Shown piece after piece: positions 1 to 4,534 of a stretch of DNA of 6,947 nucleotides. The notes beneath the pieces were generated by a model. The model was not told where the DNA came from. It did not search any database and was given only the letters and a program-made list of their open reading frames with translations. Position 1 is the stretch's first letter. Every line of letters begins with the position of its first letter. The stretch comes from Clostridia bacterium (lineage in GTDB: Bacteria > Bacillota > Clostridia > Oscillospirales > CAG-272). Made by a program: the position numbers and the translations under genes. The stretch covers positions 1 through 6,947 of the forward strand of contig JAFQNZ010000176.1 in the NCBI GenBank assembly GCA_017395715.1. The letters run 5' to 3'.

Positions 1-25
1 GGTTCGAATCCCCCTGGATGCGCCA
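1..25 (+). tRNA. tRNA 3' end, cut by the window edge (possibly tRNA-Arg)
   Basis: The window opens inside a tRNA. Bases 1-2 are the end of the T-stem, 3-9 are the T-loop TTCGAAT, 10-14 (CCCCC) the 3' side of the T-stem, 15-21 (TGGATGC) the 3' acceptor strand, 22 a G discriminator and 23-25 an encoded CCA. The anticodon is outside the window, so identity cannot be read. The acceptor strand implies a 5' end close to GCATCCA, which with a G discriminator fits several clostridial tRNA-Arg genes; this isotype is inference only. Confidence 0.9.
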
Positions 26-26
26 A

Positions 27-59
27 ACTGCTCTTAGTGCTTTTTGGTGCGAGAGCAGT
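27..59 (+). other. Hairpin in the spacer between two tRNAs
   Basis: ACTGCTCT at 27-34 is the perfect reverse complement of AGAGCAGT at 52-59. The 17-nt loop could close further with G-U pairs and one bulge (35-40 with 46-51). There is no T-run after it, so it is unlikely to be a terminator. It sits between the CCA of the upstream tRNA and the start of tRNA-His and may be a spacer structure recognised during processing of a tRNA precursor; that role is inference. Confidence 0.55.
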
Positions 60-65
60 CAATAT

Positions 66-143
66 GGTGGGTATAGCTCAGCTGGTTAGAGCGTCAGGTT
101 GTGGCCCTGAAGGTCGAGGGTTCGAATCTCTTTACTCACCCCA
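66..143 (+). tRNA. tRNA-His (anticodon GTG)
   Basis: A complete cloverleaf can be drawn. Acceptor strand 67-73 (GTGGGTA) pairs with 133-139 (TACTCAC), allowing G-U. The D-arm contains AGCTCAGCTGGTTAGAGC at 75-92. Anticodon stem TCAGG (94-98) pairs with CCTGA (106-110) around anticodon GTG at 101-103. T-stem GAGGG (116-120) pairs with CTCTT (128-132) around TTCGAAT. The hallmark of tRNA-His is the extra 5' G (G-1) opposite C73: here G66 lies opposite C140, and CCA is encoded at 141-143. It is followed at once by a strong terminator, so it is probably the last gene of a tRNA transcript that includes the partial tRNA at the left edge. Confidence 0.97.
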
Positions 144-185
144 CAAAAAACAAAAGACACCCAATCGGGTGTCTTTTGTTTTTTG
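144..185. terminator. Bidirectional intrinsic terminator after tRNA-His
   Basis: Bases 144-162 and 167-185 form a perfect 19-bp inverted repeat around the tetraloop AATC. The core is AAAAGACACCC / GGGTGTCTTTT, with a T6 run on the 3' side and an A6 run on the 5' side, so it can work in both directions. It begins one base after the tRNA CCA end. Confidence 0.93.
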
Positions 186-200
186 TGCGCTGAACTACAC

Positions 201-303
201 GATTCTGAACCCTTACTTTTGCGCCTTGCGCAAAAGTTTGAGGCTTTGCAATATCGCACTAACGAAATCGCAAGACAATGGTGCAAAGCCGGTGTTCAGA
301 ATC
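201..303. repeat. Structured intergenic element with nested inverted repeats (three-way junction)
   Basis: Three perfect inverted repeats are arranged as a closed three-way junction. An outer stem GATTCTGAAC (201-210) pairs with GTTCAGAATC (294-303). A first inner hairpin runs 215-237, with ACTTTTGCG pairing CGCAAAAGT around a 5-nt loop. A second inner hairpin has GGCTTTGCA (242-250) pairing TGCAAAGCC (282-290). No credible gene overlaps it. The fold is visible in the sequence; whether it is a mobile, MITE-like repeat or a transcribed RNA is unknown. I found no matching riboswitch or sRNA family from memory. The right end overlaps the 12-bp GAATCTCTTTAC repeat at 299-310. Confidence 0.55.
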
Positions 304-410
304 TCTTTACGCGAAATATAGTGTACTGCTCCGCGAGATTGCCCTACGGGTTTCGACTCCGCTTCGCTACGCTCAAGATGACACGCGGGAAAGATTTAGA
401 ATCTCTTTAC
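299..410. repeat. Interspersed-repeat-like segment flanked by 12-bp direct repeats
   Basis: GAATCTCTTTAC occurs at 299-310 and again at 399-410, exactly 100 bp apart, enclosing 88 bp. The same 12-mer also lies in the 3' end of tRNA-His (124-135). The enclosed segment is bounded by CCGCG (331-335) and its complement CGCGG (384-388). Read on the minus strand, 351-383 contains the pattern TGTCATCTTGAGCG followed by AGCGAAGCGGAGTCGAAA, which resembles short non-coding repeats scattered through intergenic regions of many bacterial genomes; that likeness is from memory. No transposase is present, so any movement would have been in trans. The right-hand copy donates bases to the -35 box of the next gene. 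Confidence 0.6.
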
Positions 411-434
411 TTTTTTTCGTTCGTGTGATATAAT
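406..434 (+). promoter_or_regulatory. Sigma-A type promoter with extended -10
   Basis: TTTACT (406-411), a 17-bp spacer and TATAAT (429-434), with TG at 426-427 giving an extended -10. The start site would fall near 441, leaving a leader of about 25 nt before the hypothetical gene at 467. The -35 box overlaps the end of the GAATCTCTTTAC repeat. Confidence 0.8.
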
Positions 435-466
435 GTGATACAGTAAACAAATAGGGGGGAATGTGG

Positions 467-1126
467 ATGATTATCAAAATAACGCAAACTGCGTCGAACA
501 TCAAGCAGAGATATGACGTTGCGGCTGACAATCTTTATTATTTGGGTCAACTGGGTAGCTTAAACCGCAGACAACCGATTACACTTTCTCGTGAGAATAC
601 AGTGACCAAAGCGATCTATTCTCGCTCCAAATGGGTCAATTATATTCCCTTGCGATATCTCTTTGGATTTCCCAATCTTACACGGGGATTTGCCCTTTAT
701 CAAAACGATCTTCAGTATGGGAAGTTCATTTTTTCAAAACAGAACTATCTTGGAGGCGTTTATGTGATAGCCTTGGATAGCGGAGAGGTTCTTCATTGTT
801 ATTCTCGTTCTGTGGGGGACTTTAACTGTGTTTCCATCTATCAAGGTGACAAACAGATTGCTCTTGTGGAAACGTATCTGACAGTAAGAGACCGTAAATA
901 TACACATAAACTGTATTTGCTTGATGCTCACGAAAAATTAGCAGAGACACTCTCCCTTTTCGTTTTGTATTATGCAAACTATACCTTTGTGAAAAGAATG
1001 CACATGAGCAAAGGAATTTACAAAGAAAAAGCGTGGAGTTATTCAAAATACAACGACAAATATGATTCCACATGGAGAGAAACTTATTTTCCCAATGAAA
1101 ACTTTTTCGGAGCGATACAGCCGTAA
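467..1126 (+). CDS. Hypothetical protein, possibly tubby C-terminal-like fold
   Basis: This encodes a 219-residue soluble protein with no signal peptide or clear membrane helix. The start at 467 is preferred over the in-frame ATG at 461 because the GGGGGGA ribosome binding site (454-460) abuts 461 but lies a normal 6 nt before 467. I do not recognise the family with certainty. The middle (about residues 70-165) is a run of short alternating hydrophobic strands with turns, and the C-terminal part is rich in Tyr, Lys and aromatic residues. The pattern recalls tubby C-terminal-like (YxjI/LURP-one-like) beta proteins, but only weakly. It has its own strong promoter and converges on the first esterase with a shared terminator. 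By eye it is more A/T-rich than the downstream operon genes, which together with the repeat-rich upstream region would fit an accessory gene. Confidence 0.85.
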   Translation: MIIKITQTASNIKQRYDVAADNLYYLGQLGSLNRRQPITLSRENTVTKAIYSRSKWVNYIPLRYLFGFPNLTRGFALYQNDLQYGKFIFSKQNYLGGVYVIALDSGEVLHCYSRSVGDFNCVSIYQGDKQIALVETYLTVRDRKYTHKLYLLDAHEKLAETLSLFVLYYANYTFVKRMHMSKGIYKEKAWSYSKYNDKYDSTWRETYFPNENFFGAIQP

Positions 1127-1127
1127 A

Positions 1128-1158
1128 CAAAAAATCCGCTCGGTGAGCGGATTTTTTG
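1128..1158. terminator. Shared bidirectional terminator between convergent genes
   Basis: CAAAAAATCCGCTC (1128-1141) pairs perfectly with GAGCGGATTTTTTG (1145-1158) around the 3-nt loop GGT. T-runs on both strands allow it to end the hypothetical gene (stop at 1126) and the minus-strand esterase (stop at 1172). The same stem sequence recurs below the second esterase, showing that the terminator belongs to the duplicated unit. Confidence 0.92.
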
Positions 1159-1171
1159 ATATCATTTCGTT

Positions 1172-2149
1172 TTAGCCTTTTCTCTGATCAAAGAGCCAAT
1201 TGAGAAGTGCGAGCGATCTCGAACCGGGTGACCAAACGTCGTGACCGTAGGTTTTGGTTTCGGTGTATTCGATCAAAGTACCGCCTGCCGCCTTGATGGC
1301 TTCTACCATAGCCTGAGTGCCGGCGCAGGGAACGGTGGGGTCGGAGGTGTCGTGGAAGGTGTGGATCGGGACGTTAACAAGGGATGCTGCCTTTGTGGTA
1401 TCAGCTCCGCCGCAGTAAGGGATGGCAGCAGCAAAACGTTCGGGGTAACGCATGAGAAGATCCCATGTGCCGAAGCCGCCCATCGAAAGACCTGTCACAT
1501 ACTGACGGTTGGTGTTGATGCTGTAGTTTTCAATCACGGAATCAAGAAGTTCAACAGCAGCCTGAAGGGGCTTGGAGATGGGTGTTCTGTCAACGCTGTA
1601 GTTACCGTTTGCCCAAGGGGTGTTTACCCACTGAGAACCGGAGGGACACTGCGGGCAGATTACGATTGCCTGATAGAAGGGGCTGTTCTTTTTGCTGAAA
1701 AGATTGGGAATGAGATTGTTGAGCTGGTTTGTATTGTCGGTGCCGCGTTCGCCTGCTCCGTGAAGAACGAGAACAACGGGATAGGCATATTCTTCGCTGT
1801 AATCTGCGGGAACATAGATGCGGTAGGGAAGATCAAGACCGTTAGAAGCGTCAAAAACCTTGGCCTCGAAAGCAGTTTTGGGATTAAGTATTTTTTCAAC
1901 GGGCGTTACAACAGGGTCGGGTTTGCCTGTGGAAAGGATAGCGGTTGTGGTTACGGGCACGGTTGTGGTTACAGGCGTGGTTGTTGTCACAACCGGCGCG
2001 GTTGTGGTAACTTTTGCAGGCGTGGTAGCCGCAGGTGTGGTTGCTGCAGGTGTTTTTGCTGTTGTGGTAGCGCTTTTGCCGCAGGAAACAGCGGTGAGGA
2101 TCACACAAAACAGTGCAACGAGAACTATGATGATGGAGAGTTTTTTCAT
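1172..2149 (-). CDS. Secreted lipoprotein alpha/beta-hydrolase (esterase/peptidase, COG4099-like), copy 1
   Basis: This encodes a 325-residue membrane-anchored serine hydrolase. Residues 1-22 are a lipoprotein signal peptide (Lys-Lys, hydrophobic core) and the AVSC lipobox points to lipidation at Cys23. Residues 27-75 are a Thr/Pro/Ala linker made of TTPA-like units. The catalytic domain spans about 90-325: HGAGERG at 130-136 (oxyanion-hole region), nucleophile Ser222 in GLSMGG, acid Asp270 in HDTSDPTVP and His303 in YGHDVW, so the triad is complete. The family includes esterases for polysaccharide side groups and putative peptidases; the substrate here is unknown. The start at 2149 was chosen over upstream in-frame starts because AAAGGA precedes it by 6 nt, a proper signal peptide begins there, and the promoter -35 lies at the farthest start. 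It pairs with the paralogue at 2393-3388. Confidence 0.93.
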   Translation of the reverse strand: MKKLSIIIVLVALFCVILTAVSCGKSATTTAKTPAATTPAATTPAKVTTTAPVVTTTTPVTTTVPVTTTAILSTGKPDPVVTPVEKILNPKTAFEAKVFDASNGLDLPYRIYVPADYSEEYAYPVVLVLHGAGERGTDNTNQLNNLIPNLFSKKNSPFYQAIVICPQCPSGSQWVNTPWANGNYSVDRTPISKPLQAAVELLDSVIENYSINTNRQYVTGLSMGGFGTWDLLMRYPERFAAAIPYCGGADTTKAASLVNVPIHTFHDTSDPTVPCAGTQAMVEAIKAAGGTLIEYTETKTYGHDVWSPGSRSLALLNWLFDQRKG

Positions 2150-2198
2150 ACAATGTCCTTTCTGAAATATGTGTTTTTTACAAACTTTTGCCAAAGAC

Positions 2199-2227
2199 AG
2201 TATAACGCTTTTTTTGTATTTTGTCAA
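2199..2227 (-). promoter_or_regulatory. Consensus promoter of esterase copy 1
   Basis: On the minus strand, TTGACA (2227-2222), a 17-bp spacer and TATACT (2204-2199). The start site should be near 2192, giving a leader of about 43 nt that ends with AAAGGA before the ATG at 2149. The block is repeated almost unchanged ahead of copy 2. On the plus strand the same DNA shows a weaker TTTACA-18 bp-TATAAC match, so some bidirectional activity is possible. Confidence 0.88.
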
Positions 2228-2296
2228 GTGTCGAGGGTTGCTTTTGGGTGACAGGGTGAGATTTTATTATGCCAAATCTTTTCTTTTCCGTATGCC

Positions 2297-2325
2297 TTTA
2301 CAAGCTAAAAAACTTGTGTTATAAT
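2297..2325 (+). promoter_or_regulatory. Orphan plus-strand promoter between the esterase copies
   Basis: TTTACA (2297-2302), a 17-bp spacer and TATAAT (2320-2325), with TG at 2317-2318 as an extended -10. A start near 2332 would run straight into the terminator at 2352-2384, so the product would be only about 50 nt. No open reading frame follows: the first ATG (2333) is directly followed by a TGA stop. It is either a very short RNA gene or the remnant of a lost gene. Confidence 0.65.
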
Positions 2326-2351
2326 AGACGGGATGTGACGGCTTGACAAAC

Positions 2352-2384
2352 AAAAAATCCGCTTCATGCAAAGCGGATTTTTTT
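2352..2384. terminator. Bidirectional terminator below esterase copy 2
   Basis: AAAAAATCCGCTT (2352-2364) pairs with AAGCGGATTTTTT (2371-2383) around a 6-nt loop CATGCA, with A and T runs on either side. It ends the minus-strand esterase (stop at 2393) and any transcript from the orphan promoter at 2297-2325. Its stem is the duplicated relative of the terminator at 1128-1158; only the loop and closing pair differ. Confidence 0.9.
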
Positions 2385-2392
2385 GATTTTCT

Positions 2393-3388
2393 TTATTTGT
2401 CTTTTCTCTGCGAGAAGAGCCATGTGGCAAGACCGGGGGTTTGTACGCCGGGGTTCCATACATTATGACCGTGTCTTGAGGTTTCGGTGTACTCGATCAA
2501 TGTACCGCCTGCTGCCTTGATGGCTTCTACCATAGCTCGGGTGCCGGCGCAGGGAACGGTGGGGTCGGTAGTATCGTGGAAGGTTTGAATCGGGACGTTA
2601 ACAAGAGACGCCGCTTTGGAGGGGTCAGCACCACCGCAGTAAGGAATGGCAGCAGCAAAACGGTCGGGATAGCGCATGAGAATATCCCATGTGCCGAAAC
2701 CGCCCATCGAAAGACCGGTAACATACTGACGGTCGGTATTGATGCTATAGTTGGCAATCACGTGGTCGAGCAGTTCAACAGCTGCGGTCATGGGTTTGGA
2801 CATCGGAACCTTGTCAACACTGTAGTTGCCGTTTGCCCAAGGGGTATCGACCCACTGCATATTTTCGGGGCACTGCGGAGCGATGATGATGGCGTGATAG
2901 AAGGGACTCGTCTTTTTGTTGAAGAAGTAGGGGAATACGTTGTTGAGCTGCTTTTCATTGTCGGTGCCGCGCTCACCTGCACCGTGGAAGAAGAGGACAA
3001 CGGGATACGCATAGTCTTCACTGTAATCTTCGGGAACGTAGATGCGATAAGGGAGATTGAGCCCGTTGGAGGCTGCAAAGGTTTCTTTTTGGAATGCGGT
3101 TTTGTAATTGATGAGCTTGGAAACCGACGCCATATTGGGGTCAGGCTTCTTGGCAGGAGCTGATGTGGTGGTTGCGGGTGCGGGTGTTGTGGTTACGGGA
3201 ACGGTTGAAGTAACAACTGGCACCGTGGTGGTAACTTTTGCAGGCGTTGTAGCCGCGGGTGTTGTGGCTACAGGTGTTGTAGCCGCGGTTGTTTCGGCTG
3301 TTGTGGTAGCGCTTTCGCCGCAGGAAACAGCGGTGAGGATCACACAAAACAGTGCAACGAGAACTACGATGATGGAGAGTTTTTTCAT
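2393..3388 (-). CDS. Secreted lipoprotein alpha/beta-hydrolase (esterase/peptidase, COG4099-like), copy 2
   Basis: A 331-residue paralogue of the neighbouring esterase. The signal peptide is almost identical to copy 1 (lipobox AVSC, lipidated Cys23). The linker at about 27-80 is longer, with additional TTPA-type units and a separate Ala/Pro/Thr stretch before the shared KPDP. The catalytic domain is intact: HGAGERG at 135-141, Ser227 in GLSMGG, Asp275 in HDTTDPTVP and His308 in HGHNVW. Divergence from copy 1 is concentrated in the linker, the segment after it and the C-terminal tail, where WNPGVQTPG replaces WSPGSRSLA; changes beside the catalytic His could alter substrate choice (inference). 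The start at 3388 is set by AAAGGG 6 nt upstream and by the signal peptide. It is transcribed away from the radical SAM gene at 3504. Confidence 0.93.
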   Translation of the reverse strand: MKKLSIIVVLVALFCVILTAVSCGESATTTAETTAATTPVATTPAATTPAKVTTTVPVVTSTVPVTTTPAPATTTSAPAKKPDPNMASVSKLINYKTAFQKETFAASNGLNLPYRIYVPEDYSEDYAYPVVLFFHGAGERGTDNEKQLNNVFPYFFNKKTSPFYHAIIIAPQCPENMQWVDTPWANGNYSVDKVPMSKPMTAAVELLDHVIANYSINTDRQYVTGLSMGGFGTWDILMRYPDRFAAAIPYCGGADPSKAASLVNVPIQTFHDTTDPTVPCAGTRAMVEAIKAAGGTLIEYTETSRHGHNVWNPGVQTPGLATWLFSQRKDK

Positions 3389-3437
3389 ACAATACCCTTT
3401 CTGAAATATGTGTTTTTTACAAACTTTTGCCAAAGAC

Positions 3438-3466
3438 AGTATAACGCTTTTTTTGTGTTTTGTCAA
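3438..3466 (-). promoter_or_regulatory. Consensus promoter of esterase copy 2
   Basis: On the minus strand, TTGACA (3466-3461), a 17-bp spacer and TATACT (3443-3438), matching copy 1 except for one spacer base. It sits in the 115-bp divergent gap shared with the radical SAM gene. On the plus strand TTTACA (3416-3421), 18 bp and TATAAC (3440-3445) overlaps it and is the only promoter-like match I see for the gene at 3504; if used, the two directions would compete for polymerase. Confidence 0.87.
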
Positions 3467-3503
3467 GTGGTGCGATTTTCTTTTTTGACACGGGAGGTTT
3501 TAT

Positions 3504-4382
3504 ATGGCAGAATGCACACTTTGTCCGCGCAGATGCGGGATAGACAGAGAGCAACATATCGGTGTTTGCGGAGCAGATAACCGTATCAAAATTGCAAGAG
3601 CGGCGCCGCATTTTTGGGAAGAGCCTTGCATTTCGGGCAAAAACGGCTCGGGGGCTGTCTTTTTTTCGGGTTGTACCTTGCGTTGTGTGTACTGCCAGAA
3701 TTACGAGATCTCTTCAGGCGGCAAAGGTGACTTTGTAAGTAAAGAGGACTTTGTTTCGATTTTGTTCTCGCTCAAAGAACAGGGTGTACATAACATCAAT
3801 TTGGTGACGCCTGATCAATATCTTTTGCTCATCGCACCGATCTTAAAAGATATAAAAAAAGAACTTGCGCTCCCGATCGTGATCAACTGCTCGGGCTATG
3901 AAAGCCGAGAGATGTTATCCCTTCTTGACGGGATTGCGGATATTTATCTTGTGGATTATAAATATGCCGATGATGCGCTTGCAAGGCGCTTGTCGGGTGT
4001 TTCGGATTACGTAAAAACGGTTACCGAGGCGCTTCCTGTGATGTTTTCGCAGGTGGGAAGACCTGTTTTTTCAAAAGACGGAATGCTTCAAAAGGGTATC
4101 ATTCTCCGTCATCTTGTGCTGCCGGGCGAGCGAAAAAATTCGCTTCTTGTGCTTGATCGTGTCAATGAGATCTTTTCGGCAGATGATTTTCTTCTCAGCT
4201 TGATGAGCCAATATACGCCAAACGGCAAAGAGGGCGCGCCGATGAGAACTTTGACTCGCTTTGAATATCAATCGGTTGCCGCACGAGCCGAAGAATACGG
4301 CTTCCAAGGTTATTTTCAGGCGTTTTCTTCGCAAAACCAAGCGTTTACACCGCCTTTCGACGGGAAAGGTGTAACAAAATAA
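3504..4382 (+). CDS. PflX-type radical SAM protein (COG1313, pyruvate formate-lyase-activating-enzyme-like)
   Basis: This encodes a 292-residue cytosolic radical SAM enzyme. The [4Fe-4S]/SAM motif CX3CX2C is at Cys57, Cys61 and Cys64 in the block GCTLRCVYCQN. The N-terminus carries four further cysteines (4, 7, 11 and 22, in CTLCPRRC and GVCG), probably holding a second metal site, followed by the family blocks EEPCISG (39-45) and GSGAVFFSGC (48-57), then HNINLVTP and a DIYLVDYKYAD segment. These features match the PflX group, which resembles glycyl-radical activases but whose reaction is not established. The start is fixed by GGGAGG at 3492-3497, 6 nt upstream. No glycyl radical enzyme lies in the window, so a partner is not evident. 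It seems monocistronic, as the next gene has its own promoter. Confidence 0.93.
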   Translation: MAECTLCPRRCGIDREQHIGVCGADNRIKIARAAPHFWEEPCISGKNGSGAVFFSGCTLRCVYCQNYEISSGGKGDFVSKEDFVSILFSLKEQGVHNINLVTPDQYLLLIAPILKDIKKELALPIVINCSGYESREMLSLLDGIADIYLVDYKYADDALARRLSGVSDYVKTVTEALPVMFSQVGRPVFSKDGMLQKGIILRHLVLPGERKNSLLVLDRVNEIFSADDFLLSLMSQYTPNGKEGAPMRTLTRFEYQSVAARAEEYGFQGYFQAFSSQNQAFTPPFDGKGVTK

Positions 4383-4402
4383 TTAACAATCGGGTTTTCC
4401 TA

Positions 4403-4432
4403 TTGATTTTGTCGGTTGTTTTGTATTATAAT
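4403..4432 (+). promoter_or_regulatory. Promoter of the deaminase-rimI-tsaD operon
   Basis: TTGATT (4403-4408), an 18-bp spacer and a perfect TATAAT (4427-4432). The start would be near 4438, giving a leader of about 97 nt before the ATG at 4535. No other promoter stands out between here and the right edge, consistent with one operon. Confidence 0.75.
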
Positions 4433-4437
4433 ATACA

Positions 4438-4534
4438 ATTAGCAAAGAGTGTACATTGACACAGAATACGCCTTTGTACAGATTCTTAATCGGATGAAAG
4501 GGTCTCTGCTTGATGCAGGGAAAGGATTTTGAAA
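4438..4534 (+). other. Leader of the operon, about 97 nt, with hairpins near the ribosome binding site
   Basis: The leader is longer than needed for a binding site. CTCTGC (4504-4509) pairs with GCAGGG (4515-4520) around TTGAT, directly before the AAAGGA ribosome binding site (4521-4526). Further up, TGTACA at 4450-4455 can pair with TGTACA at 4475-4480, or the overlapping GTGT (4449-4452) with ACAC (4459-4462); the two are mutually exclusive. This would allow regulation, but no known riboswitch consensus is recognised and the stems are short. Confidence 0.35.

Larger units (their letters stand above)
1129..3469. repeat. Tandem duplication of an esterase transcription unit
   Basis: Two direct copies of a terminator-esterase-promoter unit lie head to tail: about 1129-2230 and about 2352-3469. 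Matching points are offset by 1239 bp at the promoter end and 1223 bp at the terminator end; the 16-bp difference includes an 18-bp (6-codon) longer coding region in copy 2. From 2061-2230 against 3300-3469 (170 bp each, no gaps) I count 5 differences by hand, about 97% identity, covering promoter, leader and signal-peptide region. Similarity stops just beyond the -35 box. The catalytic region is less similar, near 85-90% in stretches I compared. The 121 bp between the copies (2231-2351) has no counterpart in the other flank. Confidence 0.92.

Noticed and set aside
201..410. CRISPR array or riboswitch in the repeat-rich intergenic region
   Set aside because: There is no regular repeat-spacer series (only two 12-bp copies 100 bp apart plus the tRNA copy), no cas genes, and no known riboswitch consensus is recognised. 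The downstream leader is only about 25 nt.
37..428. Short open frames running through tRNA-His, its terminator and the intergenic repeats
   Set aside because: They cross a tRNA and perfect inverted repeats and lack ribosome binding sites; the peptides look like nothing known.
1241..2251. Long plus-strand open frame of 336 codons opposite esterase copy 1
   Set aside because: It is Gly/Cys-rich with no family blocks, no ribosome binding site, and exists because the esterase codon pattern leaves the opposite strand open. The esterase strand has a signal peptide, catalytic triad, promoter and terminator.
2576..3163. Plus-strand open frame of 195 codons opposite esterase copy 2
   Set aside because: Same explanation: the mirror of a real minus-strand gene, with no start signals.
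4385..4423. Possible terminator after the radical SAM gene
   Set aside because: AACAATCG (4385-4392) can pair with CGGTTGTT (4413-4420), but the loop is 20 nt, one pair is G-U, the T-run is short and the next promoter lies inside it. Too weak to call.
4456..4484. TTGACA at 4456-4461 as a second operon promoter
   Set aside because: No acceptable -10 hexamer is found at 16-18 bp, whereas the upstream TTGATT-TATAAT pair is good.
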